Below are positions 1 to 11,500 of a DNA stretch of 64,000 nucleotides, one piece after another. The notes under the pieces are model-generated. The model worked only from the letters and a program-made list of their open reading frames with translations, had not been told where the DNA came from and ran no database searches. This stretch comes from Arctopsyche grandis. Taxonomy: Eukaryota > Arthropoda > Insecta > Trichoptera > Hydropsychidae. Positions within the stretch are counted from its first letter, which is position 1, and each line of letters opens with the position of its first letter. The stretch is taken from the NCBI RefSeq assembly GCF_051622035.1, contig NC_135362.1, forward strand, positions 10,295,501 to 10,359,500. Reading direction: 5' to 3'. A program made the position numbers and the translations under genes.

Positions 1-963
1 AATTAGAAGGGCGCAGAATAGTAGATATTAAATATTTATTTTCAGCGCTTTCAAAAATTTAGCATGAACACACTAATTGTACATTATCTGACTTAAATTT
101 TGTGAAAGAAATAAGAAAAGGTTTTCTCAGCGAATATGTTTTTCGGTGTAGAATGTGCTTAGCAAAGGAAACTGTATACTCCGAAGATCCGAAACTGCAA
201 GTTTCCGCAAATACTGCTTTCGTAGAAGGAATTATTTGTACAGGTAATGGCTATTCACAATTAAATGAAATTTGAGTCGTGGAACTTACACAAGCATAGA
301 ACAACATTTAGCGCCAACAATCGAAGAATGTGCCTTTGATGAAATGATTGTCGTTGGTGAAGAAGAAAAAAGGCTCGCCATTTTAAATGGTGACATAGAC
401 GAGGAAGGATATCCCTTACTGACAGTCATTGCAGACGGTTCTTGGGCAAAGAGATCATATAAAAGTGGGTTTAACTCCTTGTCTGGTGCAGCGTGCATAG
501 TAGGGCTCCGAACTAAAAAAGTTTTATATCTCGGAGTACGAAACTCTTTTTTCAGACTAGCGTTTTATACGCGCGTATAATCTCGTTTTTTGAAGTGCAT
601 GTAGGCACGTATAGGCGCTTCGTTTTCCATACGCGCAACTCGTACGAGCGTAGACGCGCTTATAAGCTCGTATTATCCATGTTGATACTAAATCACCACT
701 ACCGGTTCGAGCGAAAACGCCGAAATAAGCCCGTGTACGCGCGTTCGGTTTTTTGAAGCGCAAAAAGTAGCGCGCGTGTAAGCGCGTATGGCGAAATGAC
801 CGTATACGCGCAGAAATAAAACGCTAGTCTGAAACCGCCCTTACTGCTGCATATGTGCCAGAGCTACAAAATTAAATATAGATGCAACTGAGCACAAGTG
901 TTTTAAAAATTGGCGTGACAGCGCTAATGTCATGGAAGCTGATAAGTCTATTTAAATATATCT
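1..963 (+). pseudogene. Mutator-like transposase remnant, split by a MITE
   Basis: Reading in shifting plus-strand frames, the stretch encodes pieces of the Mutator-like transposase domain protein common in insect genomes: a GRRIVDI-like start near base 7, a cysteine pair in FRCRMC near base 150, then an open run at 272-543 with EEEKRLAILNGDIDEEG, TVIADGSWAKRSYKSGFNSL and KKVLYLGVRN. The frame is interrupted at about 545 by a foldback element (552-840) and resumes at 844 with YCCICARATKLN and EHKCFKNW, which in this family follow VRN directly. At least one frameshift (near 265) lies outside the insertion and a TAA ends the resumed frame near 951. The element is dead and its left part lies outside the window. 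The family is assigned from memory of its conserved motifs. Confidence 0.75.
552..840 (-). mobile_element. Harbinger-like MITE, copy 1
   Basis: A 290-bp non-coding element with terminal arms CAGACTAGCGTTTTAT / ATAAAACGCTAGTCTG and dense CGCG/TACGCGCG words. The right end reads GAAACCGCCC followed by TTA. A second copy lies at 19987-20282 in the opposite orientation and is nearly identical in its interior. TTA target duplications with GGG/CCC ends suit PIF/Harbinger MITEs. This copy is inserted in the transposase remnant; its left terminal nine or so bases are degraded. Confidence 0.75.
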
Positions 964-2086
964 ATATTTTATTTAATAATGTGTGTTTTATTTTCATTTA
1001 TTATTTTATGTTCAGTATATTTGTTATCTGTAAATGCATTTTCATTTTTCAAAACTGCACCAAGGAAAGATCCCTGGAAAATATACTTCCCACTTTTATT
1101 ACTAATTGTTTTAATAAAAAATATATTTGCCTTCTGTTTGTACCTGTGAACAATATTCAAGAAGAAAAAAATCGTATATATCAATTTAAAATAATTTGCC
1201 CGTGAAAGGGTTTAATTACTATAATCTTTTCCTGTATTTTAAAAAATGTGAATATTTCACTAATATATATGTAGAAAATAGATTTTAGTATTTTATTTTC
1301 ATTTTCTCCGCAAACAAAATGAAAAAATATTTTGAATAAATTCAATAATTACTTTACATAACACATTGTTTTATTTTAGAAGTTCGTATAAAAGTGTCAC
1401 GTACATACATAGACACACCAATCTGGAGAAATAAAAAGAAATCGACAAGTGAGAAGTTGCAATTTGGTGTGCGCGAATATAGTACTTGCGCGCGAATATG
1501 TAATACGTACATATTGTGTAGTTACGATTCGAGAGAATTGTATATCGTATGTATGAACTTGTCATGTGAACAGTGGAGTCGTATGTGAGTGCGAGTGTGT
1601 GTGTATAGTGTACGTGTACTAGCCTCGGACCCCCCCCGACCCCCGCACATATATTGAGTAAAAGGGACAGATGCGCGTCCAACAGATTCTACCTCTTTTA
1701 AATTTACAAAATCCAGCTTTCCTAATCAACTATTTTCTCCTCCAAAACTGAACCAATTTTAAAAAAAATTTCATCATCGGTATGAGAAAGATATTTTCTG
1801 TGCATCTATCAGCGTATTTTTTTTAAAATCGACCGTTAAATAAGCACGCTGGACTCTTTTCGTGGGTGTAAAAAAGAGGCGATTTTATAGATGTTTGGCG
1901 GCTCCTAGCTCCTACAAAAAATAATAAATCAAAAAAATAAAACGATAGATGCACCCCAATGGTGGATATCCATAGCATATTAAAAAATAATTTCTCTAGT
2001 GCCATAATTGAGGAAGGGAGAAGTTTAGTAAGTTTGTATGGACAAGGCGCTGCTGTCCAGCCCTCTTAAACGTTCTTCTGTGCCTA
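964..2086. other. Intergenic, no gene seen
   Basis: AT-rich sequence without a convincing reading frame. Bases 1570-1660 hold a GTGTGAGT-rich stretch and a run of C residues. Short open frames here have no recognisable composition or splice sites. Confidence 0.5.
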
Positions 2087-2087
2087 G

Positions 2088-2222
2088 TCGATCGGATGAC
2101 TCACCTGTCGAAGAAGATGGTAGGTGAGTCACGGAACTTGTTATCATGAGCGAGCGCGTGGCTTGTGCATTTCTTGCTCTCGCTGACTACCTACTTCTTC
2201 TGCAGGTGACTCAGCTGTCGAT
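2088..2222. repeat. Small foldback with GACTCACCT arms
   Basis: GACTCACCT and AGGTGAGTC form a perfect short hairpin at about 2097-2131, and a second, imperfect arm with CTTCTTCTGCAGGTGACTC lies at about 2194-2215, so the unit looks like a 135-bp degenerate inverted repeat. Confidence 0.45.
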
Positions 2223-5200
2223 GTGGTCGACTGTGGGCATTCCCAATTAGAGAAATCGCTTTGATGATGTGGTACAAAGTTCACCTATTTTTCTTGAGTG
2301 TACAACCTATTTAGTTACTAATTAGCTGTAGTGATTATTTTTTCAAATCCTATTGAGCGTGCTTTAAATATACATATGTATATGAAACAAATGCGTATGA
2401 GAATATGGTATTTTGAATAGATACATAAGGAATTTTAAGAAAGGAAATAAGCATTTTTTGCTGGCAAGAATCGTGAGATAAAAAATAGTACATAGTTCAT
2501 ATAATGCTCAAACATAAAAGTGGTGTAACCAAATTTTTATTAGAAAATGTTTGTCTTGACGATTTGATAATAATTGACGGTTATAGGTTGATAGATAGAA
2601 CCAATACATTTGTAAAAAAATTGACGTTTGCAATATCATGAATCTTTTTTGTACACACTCAAATAATGCAAGTGCTTGCGTATGTAGAAGATATCTTTTG
2701 GAAAGTGTATGTTTGTATTCAAATGGGAAGTTTTGAATACAAAGTTTTACCCCGATTCTTCTTCTTTAACATATTGAAATTCGATTCAAGTTTGCTACGG
2801 AATGCTACGAACCAAACAGCTTTTTATGTCGCATTGAAAAGCATTGACGTCTCGTTTCTCAGAAATAATTTCACTTCTTCGAGACAGGTGCTCTTGTAGT
2901 AATTCTGCTATGAGTGCAAAAAAGTACAATGTTTTGTATGACGTCATCGATCGAATTTTTCTTAACAACTAATGTTTTCAACAAACTTATCGGATTATAC
3001 AATCTGAATGATATTAAGATTTTCATCTTGAATTTGCATACCCAGTACGCCGATTCTTTTTGGAGAATGATGTGGCGGATTAAATAATATTTTATTACTT
3101 ATTTGTCGGATCAGAAAAATTTTTACAACAGTTGAACTTTTGCACTGTTGGATGGTAAATATATTTAATCATTCGATGACGTCAATCGTTTCAATTATAA
3201 TCCGCAAATTTGAATTTGTTTATACACATACTAAAAATAAAAAATAAATGTTTACATTTAGCATACGTACATATGTACATATAAATAGCGATTTTAATAA
3301 TTTGTGCCACACTTTTAATAGCAATCAATCAATCAATCCGATTGCATCGATAAAGTATCACATGCCTTTAATTAATATTATAAATACTATATATATTCGT
3401 AATATATAAATCATACATAATTAAAGCAACCGGAACAATCGTGTTCTCTTATTTGTATTCAGTTTATATGTATCTGTCGACGATTTATTGCCAAATAACG
3501 AACGGATCCGTGAGAATATTCGTTTTTGCCAATAAAATTCGCGAAGCAGACGTGCTAAAATTTTAAAAATAGCATTTTGCGACTTTCAAAATCTTTTGTG
3601 TTTGCAAGTTACTAAAAACTCGACCTCCTGCTGAGTTCGTTCTGTACTTTAAAATTTTTTAATGCGTTGCATATATTGTTGTTTTTTCTGCAGACTCGGC
3701 AGCTTGATTTATACGATTTTATTGTTTCGTCAAAGAATGCGTTAAACACACATGAATAACGTCTTTTTGACAGCATCATCCACGGTTATTATTCATAATT
3801 TGCTGGCCTTGTCAAGATTCGTCTGCCGTTGTGGATTTTTGGCGATCCACGTCCGACAAAAATGACTATCTACATATGATTGAGAATGCGACGATATGTT
3901 TTGGCGATCGATCTCTCGTTTATAAATGGACCGCTTTCGTTCTCTCTCCGGTCGTAAATAAACGGCCCGTTCCGTTACGAGACGGCCGGAACCGGTTTAG
4001 AAAAGGAATTTCCGGTGCGATCAAGAATTCTTTTTCCATAATTAAATGCAGACACGCCCTCGCTCGTAGCGCTCGTGTACGCTCAATAAGATAATTAAAT
4101 TTAAATATTTATTCGCGTATGTTTTTTCAGTGGGCACGCTTAATTTATTTATGTATTTTTTGATTGCTCATTATCATTTTCACGCACTTACTTCTATTGT
4201 CCTTGAATTTTAGCATAATAGACAGCTCAAAAGCTTATTTTAATTTATTTTTTTACTCATCCGTATTGGAATTTTATTTTCATTAAACGTCAAAGTCAAA
4301 TTTATAATGCTTATTACTAGACAATTTTGATTTTTTAAAAGCATTTTCTTTAAACAGTGTACAGACAGGTTAGTCTACAAAAATATAGCCATTTAGTTGG
4401 TTTCTAAAGGTGTCTTGAAACCTTTCGTTCTAAATTTAAAATGAAATATATTCATAAATAATTTGATTGCTAGCATTTTGTTTTTCAATTATTAGTTATG
4501 TATATGTATATAGTAGATAAATGTAACTTAAATAGTAGCCTGATTTTGAGTCTTAAAAGGAAAGTCTGAAACTTGAATTTTATATCGTCGGTATACTGAC
4601 AGAATTGTTTCAAAATCAAAAATTGGAAGTTTTGAATGTGTAATTGAATTTGATTCTTTTTTGAATCTGTTATTGAATTTGTTAAGTCAAAAAACGAATA
4701 ATGACTTTTAGGTTACAAAAAAATGAGTTTACAAACAAATAGAGAGCTTCTTGATTTTCGAATGAATTTATTTTCTCAAAACGAGTATGTCTGCCAGTAT
4801 ACCGACGATATATTAATTTATTATCTACGAAACTTGAACCGTTTCAATACACCCAAAATGAAAATAGATGAATTAAACTTGATGAGAAACCTATCAAGCA
4901 TCATCTCAAATTTCTTTATATTAGTACGTACTATATGTAATTTGGTCGATATAATGGTATTTGTAATTACAGGTTATATTGAAAGAATTTTTCATTGGAA
5001 AACCGTTGTTATGGAAATCGCATGACACAACTGATATCGATATCCTTATTGTTGAGCTTTGAAGTAAAATCTTGGCGTGTTGCTTCTCTGACCCGGATTT
5101 AAAACTATTACATATTTCAAAAATCCTACTACGGTAAATTTTCCGAAACACATAATAGATCTCGAACAAAATCTATTATTTGGCATTTAAGTTTTCTCAT

Positions 5201-7300
5201 TGTGCTAAATTCAGATCCGGGTATCGTCAGGTAATCGTTAAACTCCGTTGGAGCTGTGACGTGAAAGATCATCACGAATCGGATACGTGTCATTCTTCCT
5301 TGCGCCGGAACGGTTCGCGTAACATCAGTAGCCGTCTCCGTAGAATTAGCACGTGTCAGCAGTCATCGTATTCAAAGTCGTGCAGTCTGTTACGTAGAAA
5401 ATCGCACACGTATGAAGTCATTCCTCATTCGGCTGTGGGACGTCACTGCATATGACACCACAACAATGATTACGAGCTGATGATACCGAAGGCACGCGTC
5501 GTAGGGGTCACGTTACGACGAAGATGATGGTGATGTAAGCATTGTTAGCGCTCGACCGGTTCCTGGTACTAGGGGCTATCTTCTCGAGAAAAGGACTCGG
5601 TCATCAGTATATACTACGGTGTCGTGAATCATCACCCCGGGCTCATCTGCTCTGGATTAAATTCAGTGCATATTCCGAGTCTTGACTGATGCGGTTTTGT
5701 CGCCGGAACTTTTCTTGTACAGACATGTTTATGCGGCCTTCGTGGAAACTGTCGGTTGCGATAATATTTATTTTTTTCGGTTGAATCTCATTATTCTAAT
5801 TATGGGATCTTTTATAGTTGTTTATGGTTTGCATCGGATGAGTGATGCATGGTTGTGTTTGTCGCTCGCTATTTTCGTAAGCTGCAAGGCAATTAGACGA
5901 CGTTTTATTTTTTCGCTTATTCGTTTCGAAATTTGCATCATTTGAATTTATTTTTAACTGAGCGCTGTTGCTGTTTAGCGTCCGGTCTTTTCCGTATCTA
6001 AAATGCAATGCTAATTGAAACTGTCGTTTTATGTCAATTAAATAGTGAATTTCAAACGACCTTCATTGCATCATTTGCGGCATTCTTTTATGCCGTTTGA
6101 AGTTTGACGTTTTATCTCAATCGGTTATCGTCATTTTAACTTCGACAAGTAGGTACGTAATAACTAATAGAATTATTTTTTGAATAATACAAAAAAATGA
6201 AACAAATGTATGGCTTAATTCATTTTATATTTGTGGAAGTTTATAAGAAATTTTATGTGAAAACACTGCATTTCAAATATTATTATGATTTTTTTAAGAG
6301 GAACGCCTAACTTATCAACATACATATGTACATATGCAGTAATTTAACATATGCACTAATACAAGAGTATTCATAATTTTAGTATCCAAAAAAGGACGAG
6401 GGCTAAATACCTATACTAGACATTTTTTCGTATTTTTATTTAAATTTTAAAAATATTTTTATATTTCAATATTCGTTTGCGGGCCCAAAAACAGAGTCGA
6501 GCATAAAATATAAAAATGCCATTTAGAATCTTATTAGATTTCGATATCGTAAAAAGATTCTAATATAAACTTTTCCCGATTTTCCACCAATTCTATTTGG
6601 TCTAATTGGATTTTTCTACAACGTGATTCTTAGATAACATATCTTTACACAAACATATAGAATTTTCTTACACACATTTTATTTATTTAATAAGCGCTGA
6701 TCAAATATTATTATAATAGATTATCTTTGTCAGTGTTATGATATTTTAAGTATGTATGTACACATATAAATATGAAAAAAAAAACCAAAACACCGAGTTT
6801 TCCCCAAAATTGACACTGGCACATTTCCACGGACACTATTATTTACCCATACGTTCAATTTCTATTTTTTTTTTCAATAGTATTAGAATTTTCATGTTTC
6901 ATTTTAGCTTTTTGTAGCAAATAGAATAGAATACCCATTATAATGTACTTCCTAACACAACTTATGAAATACATACATACAATTCAAAGATAACATAACT
7001 AATAAAAACAAATTATCTCCAAAATACACACACACATACATACTCTTAATCCATTGATACTACGTATAAGTGTATGTATGTATATATTATAGATAGATTA
7101 AAAATTATATTATATAATATGACAATTATAAGGAAGCAGATACAATTGAGGAAATAAATACAACTGTGCGTATATTATGAATTTAAGCATTAATCGCAAA
7201 TTGTAAAAAAATATGCCACCAAATGAATAGTGACAGGTCTGTTGAAATACTTATAGATCATCGGTTGCATTATTAGAAAAAAAAGTTTCATCGCAATCTG
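2223..7300. other. Intergenic, AT-rich, two GC-richer islands
   Basis: No gene is supported. Two islands stand out: 3820-4095, with GCGATCGATC, CGGTCG and CGGCCGG words, and 5200-5720, richer in CG, with many CGT/ACG trinucleotides. Both carry short open frames without stop-bounded coding features, splice partners or recognisable domains. They could be promoters or old mobile elements. CATATGTACATATG-type microsatellite seeds recur around 3268 and 6325. Confidence 0.4.
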
Positions 7301-7301
7301 T

Positions 7302-7864
7302 TTAACCCTTTGAATGCTGATCAACGCCGATCGGCGTTTTGCCAACAAGACCATGGGCCTGAAATACGTCGATTGGCGTTGTTTTTTGAGTATGTAAAAA
7401 AAAACAAGAATACTACCCGCTAAGTCTTTCTAGGTAGCATTGAAAAAAAATGTATTGAAAATGGGTCGATTAATCCGTGTCAATGTTAATAAAGAATGGT
7501 TTACACCGGAATTTTTGAATTTATAACCATTGCAGAATTTCTCGATGGAAATCCCTAACTGCCGATTATTTTAGATTGTGTCTTTTCATTTTGATTGTGA
7601 GCATTAATTTTAACAACAATGAAGAAGATGGAACTAGTTTTAGAAAAATACATTTGTTAAAAGACTTCTTTTGTTTATTTTATATTGTTGCAAGATATAT
7701 TAGAGAGTCTAAACACACCTTTACAAAACTCGAAATCCTCGTCGGTAGTTATCTAGGGTTTAGTTACAATTTTTATATCTGCTTTCTATTGGATTTCTAA
7801 ATATGTAATTGTAGTTGGAAATTTTTTTGGAAAACAGCACAGACGTAAGCACTCAAAGGGTTAA
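7302..7864. mobile_element. piggyBac-like non-autonomous element
   Basis: The ends read TTAACCCTTTGAATGCT (7302 on) and, on the other strand, TTAACCCTTTGAGTGCT (from 7864). TTAA duplications with CCC/GGG termini are the piggyBac signature. The 560-bp interior has only short AT-rich frames and no transposase, so this is a MITE-type derivative. Confidence 0.65.
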
Positions 7865-8199
7865 TAATATATAAAAATGTACGACTTTTATATATGTACA
7901 TTAGAAATTGAAAGTCAAATTTCAAATCCGTGACTAGTTCGACTTTAACGCGTTTCGAGTCATCAATAGGAGGCTTACGAATTTAATACATATCCAGGAC
8001 AAAAAAAATCCCTGTTTTTATATCGTGTCGTATGACATACACGTTACAACAAACAAACGTATGTACATATATACTTCGAATGACCAATATGAATTTTCCT
8101 GTTTTAAATTGTCTGTTCAAAATCACCTCGTCTCCATTATCAATGAATGAATCACCGCATTTATTATTTGGATTTTGCCTCAAGACGGGGCGGCATATA

Positions 8200-8511
8200 A
8201 GAATCGAACAAGGAGGAGTTGGCGCGCAAACGTACGCGCGCCACGCATGCGCACTAACCAGTTCCGGTTGCGCAGCTGCTAGCGCCAGTTGTAGTCGCAC
8301 TCTTGCGGTCGCTCGACGCGTACCACACGCCCCAAAAACGGTTTTGTACACGTGGAAAACTTTCAAAGGTGGCAGGACTCTCGCACAGACGACCTCCAAC
8401 CAGCATCGGAACATTCGGTCCTTAGAGCCGGATGCCGAAATCGTGCCCGTTTTCCGTCCTCGGAGCCGGATGCCGCGCTCCATCTCCGGATAAACCTCAC
8501 AAATAAAGCAG
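8200..8511 (+). promoter_or_regulatory. Candidate distal Sarm promoter and 5' UTR
   Basis: This is a sharp GC- and CpG-rich island in AT-rich surroundings (GCGCGCC, GCATGCGCACTA, CGGTCGCTCGACGCG, paired GAGCCGGATGCCG copies at about 8426 and 8463), ending at the ATG at 8512. No TATA box is evident. An in-frame TAA at 8491 precedes the ATG, so coding does not extend upstream in that frame. Assignment as the Sarm 5' region is inference from the downstream splice donor and phase. Confidence 0.4.
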
Positions 8512-8556
8512 ATGCGCGTCTCCATGTCTCCGGTCGGGTGCTCGCCCTCGTATCGA
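8512..8556 (+). CDS. Sarm1: Sarm1 proposed distal first coding exon
   Basis: ATG at 8512 opens a 15-codon exon ([15 protein letters not shown]) that ends at a near-perfect donor, CGA|GTAAGT, in phase 0. The next recognised exon (22986) also begins in phase 0, so the two join cleanly across a 14.4-kb intron. An in-frame stop lies 21 bases upstream. There is no homology support for so short a peptide; the case rests on donor quality, phase and the CpG-rich context. A competing weaker candidate is the ATG near 11320, where MEDQAIQ precedes a GTTACA donor, also phase 0. Confidence 0.4.
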
Positions 8557-11500
8557 GTAAGTCACAAGTTCAGAAAGGTCACTCATCATTCGATGACGGC
8601 TGAAATCACACTGGGAAATTCCTATGCCGCTTCATATATACATACATACATACACGTATATACTTCAAATATGTTTTGTGTATTGAATACCTCGTCCAAT
8701 TGCTTCGATTTATTATTTCGTACGTGTTGCGGTACTGAATGGATTTGATCTTTGATGATGACCTTCGCGCACCGTTGTGAATTTTGTGTTTTATATTTAT
8801 GCTCCGTGTTATTTTTGTTTTTATTACCGCCACCGGCTCGTAGCGCGATTGTTTTCTTTGAAATGTATGTTGTGTTTGTTTGTTTGATCCCATCTGAAAA
8901 CGTTCTATGTATGTATAATATGTAATGTGTGTTGTGTGTGCACTTATTATGGTTAATCAAACTGTGTTATGAAGATTGATGTCGTAATAAAGACAATGTT
9001 GAATGTCGGCTGTGTATAAAAGTTAAGTATGGTTCAACAGTTTCACTTTTATAAAGATGTACCGATATTTTACAAATGGTTATATGCTTAAAAATGTGTG
9101 TGTTTTCGTATTAATATATGTGTATATAGAAGTATTTAGGCTGAAGTGATCCTTTTTTCGCGAGATGCCAGTATAGTATAGGTATAGGTCTATTAAAAGA
9201 TAAGTTTGTACCGGTTCTAGTTCGTTGACCTTGCATAAGTTTTTCACATTGTACATTGAAGCATAAGGATGCCTTTATGCAAAACGTATTTAGCACACTT
9301 GACGATTTTTAAATAGCTTCAATCAATGTGAAGTTGATGGATTTCAAATTTAACAAGTAGAGATATTTTTCATCTCGAACTTTAGTTTTGAAAATACATA
9401 TTAGCAAAAGTGACGTGTCGGTGACCTAACCCAATAGAACCTGGTTTTTTAACCCGAATCAAGAGCTATTCGAGTATAACTGTTTATTTGTAAATATAAT
9501 TTAGTGCTACTCTACTTTACCTACAATTTATGTGCGCATTGAATATAAACATGCTTGGGCTTTATACTGTATACATTATATTGTAGATCAGTGGTCGCCA
9601 CGCCGGATTTTTCGGGCATAGTCTATATTTTGGGCGAGAATATTTTTTTTCGACTAATTAAGGATGAATAATGTTTATTAAGGAACGGACGGACTTATTT
9701 TGTTAAATATAAGTGCAAACCTAAATACAAAAGTAGGTATAAACCTCCCCGACAAAGAAAAGAGGGAAACGATGGATGTTATCTACAATATTTAACACAA
9801 AAATACATATTTACGTTGTTATTGATTTATTTTATCATACATATCATATTTTGTATTGAAAACAATTGTCCACAGCATCTATAGATAAAAAATAGGCCAA
9901 TAGGATAATACTGGAAATATAAACTACGCCCGAAAAAAGCCCGCGTGGCGACCAGTGTTGTATGTAGATTGTTTACTATTGTATATATATAAACTGCAGC
10001 TTTATGTAGAATGGGGCTAACCTTTATTAGTATGATTTGATCTCATTATTATAACACAACTTTACATTACATTTTTACATTAGTGAGATTTTTTGTAAAA
10101 TATTTTTGGAGAAGAAGTTGGCTTTACCACATAATAATATATATATGCTTTCATTGCTTGCTTTTTGCTCGTACAAGCGGTCGAAATATATCTAAACTAA
10201 TATATAATTTCGGAAGAGACCTTGTATGTAAGTAGCATTGGTTGGGAACTTCGTAAACAATACAAATTTTCTATGACGACAATTCAATTGGTTGAATCTT
10301 ATATTTTTTTCGATTCAAATAAATTTAATCAAAAAAACAAATGAATATTTACTATTAGATTCGCCATGTTTACGCTGTTTATAATTACAAATACTGAGCG
10401 AAGCCGGGTAAAACAACTATTACATATATAATTTCGATAGACTTTGTATGTATGTATGTATGTAAGGTTGGGTGGTAAAATTCGTGACGTTAAATTCAAT
10501 AAAAAAAATGAATATTTAAATAAAATAAAACTATTCAAAATAAATTTAATAAAATTTTTACTATTAGATTAGCCATGTTTAAGCGGTTTATATTAAAAAT
10601 ACCGAGCGAAGCCGGGTAAAACCACTATTAGTTTATAAGTAAAAAAACTCTTTTATATGCATTTAAATATAATTGGAGTTTATATGTATAGGTAGTAGTG
10701 TTGAGAGTTTTGTAGCAATTTTTGCGCATACCGTTTTCATACTTACAATATCAGTGAGTGTTGGAATGCAGTCTGTTGTGGGTTCTATTGTACTTGTTAT
10801 GTATGAATCGATATGAACTGCTTGGAGCAATGTGTCTTCACTGCTCAAAAGCACGCACGTTATCACGCCATTTCTCGCAGTTCCGAGGATATCAAATGTT
10901 ATCAGCGTTGGATCGGGTCCAGGAAAACCCCTTGCGCTGGGTCACTTTGTGCCAAGTTTGTGCTCCGTGGCCGAATGCAACACAAATAGATCGCACAGAC
11001 CTACCCATCGATCCGGAGCCGGCCATGCCTTTGTATTTTTGATGCTGGCATGTGGTGTCTCTCGCTCGTGCAATTTGCACAACACGCGACACACGGTCGG
11101 TCGGGCCTTGACGTTTCATTCACTACCGGAGTCAGTCAGTCAGTCAGCCAGTCAGTCAGTCGACCATCAGTCGTGTCGTGGACCGCTCTACGGACAAATC
11201 TAATTCGAACGTTGTCATTATTGTGCAAAAATACGGAACGATTGTGTCGGTATTCGGTGGACCAGTTCAGAAGGGGCGGTGTTGCATTTCAATGCTTTGC
11301 ACGGGGATTGCGAAGATATGGAGGATCAGGCTATTCAGGTTACATTGCTCGTGCTATTAGCGGGATAACGTGCTGGTGGAATTTGCATACGTTCTACTTA
11401 GAATCTCGTTTTGTGTTTAGTTATATTTAACACTTCTGTGTAGTACCTGTGTGTTTCGTTTAGAATTGCAAGCTTATTGTACCATCGAAGAGGGTTTTCT

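Noticed and set aside
5180-5455. 91-codon plus-strand frame in a CpG-rich island
   Set aside because: Basic, Ser-rich and unstructured; no start context, motif or splice partner.
7983-8525. 180-codon minus-strand open frame
   Set aside because: It covers the CpG-rich Sarm1 5' island, where stop codons are rare by composition. It has no domain, no splice logic and low-complexity translation.
10758-11430. Overlapping plus-strand frames of 94-126 codons
   Set aside because: Three frames overlap in a GC-richer island, with Ser/Gln repeats from TCAG tandems; more likely 5' UTR or promoter than protein.
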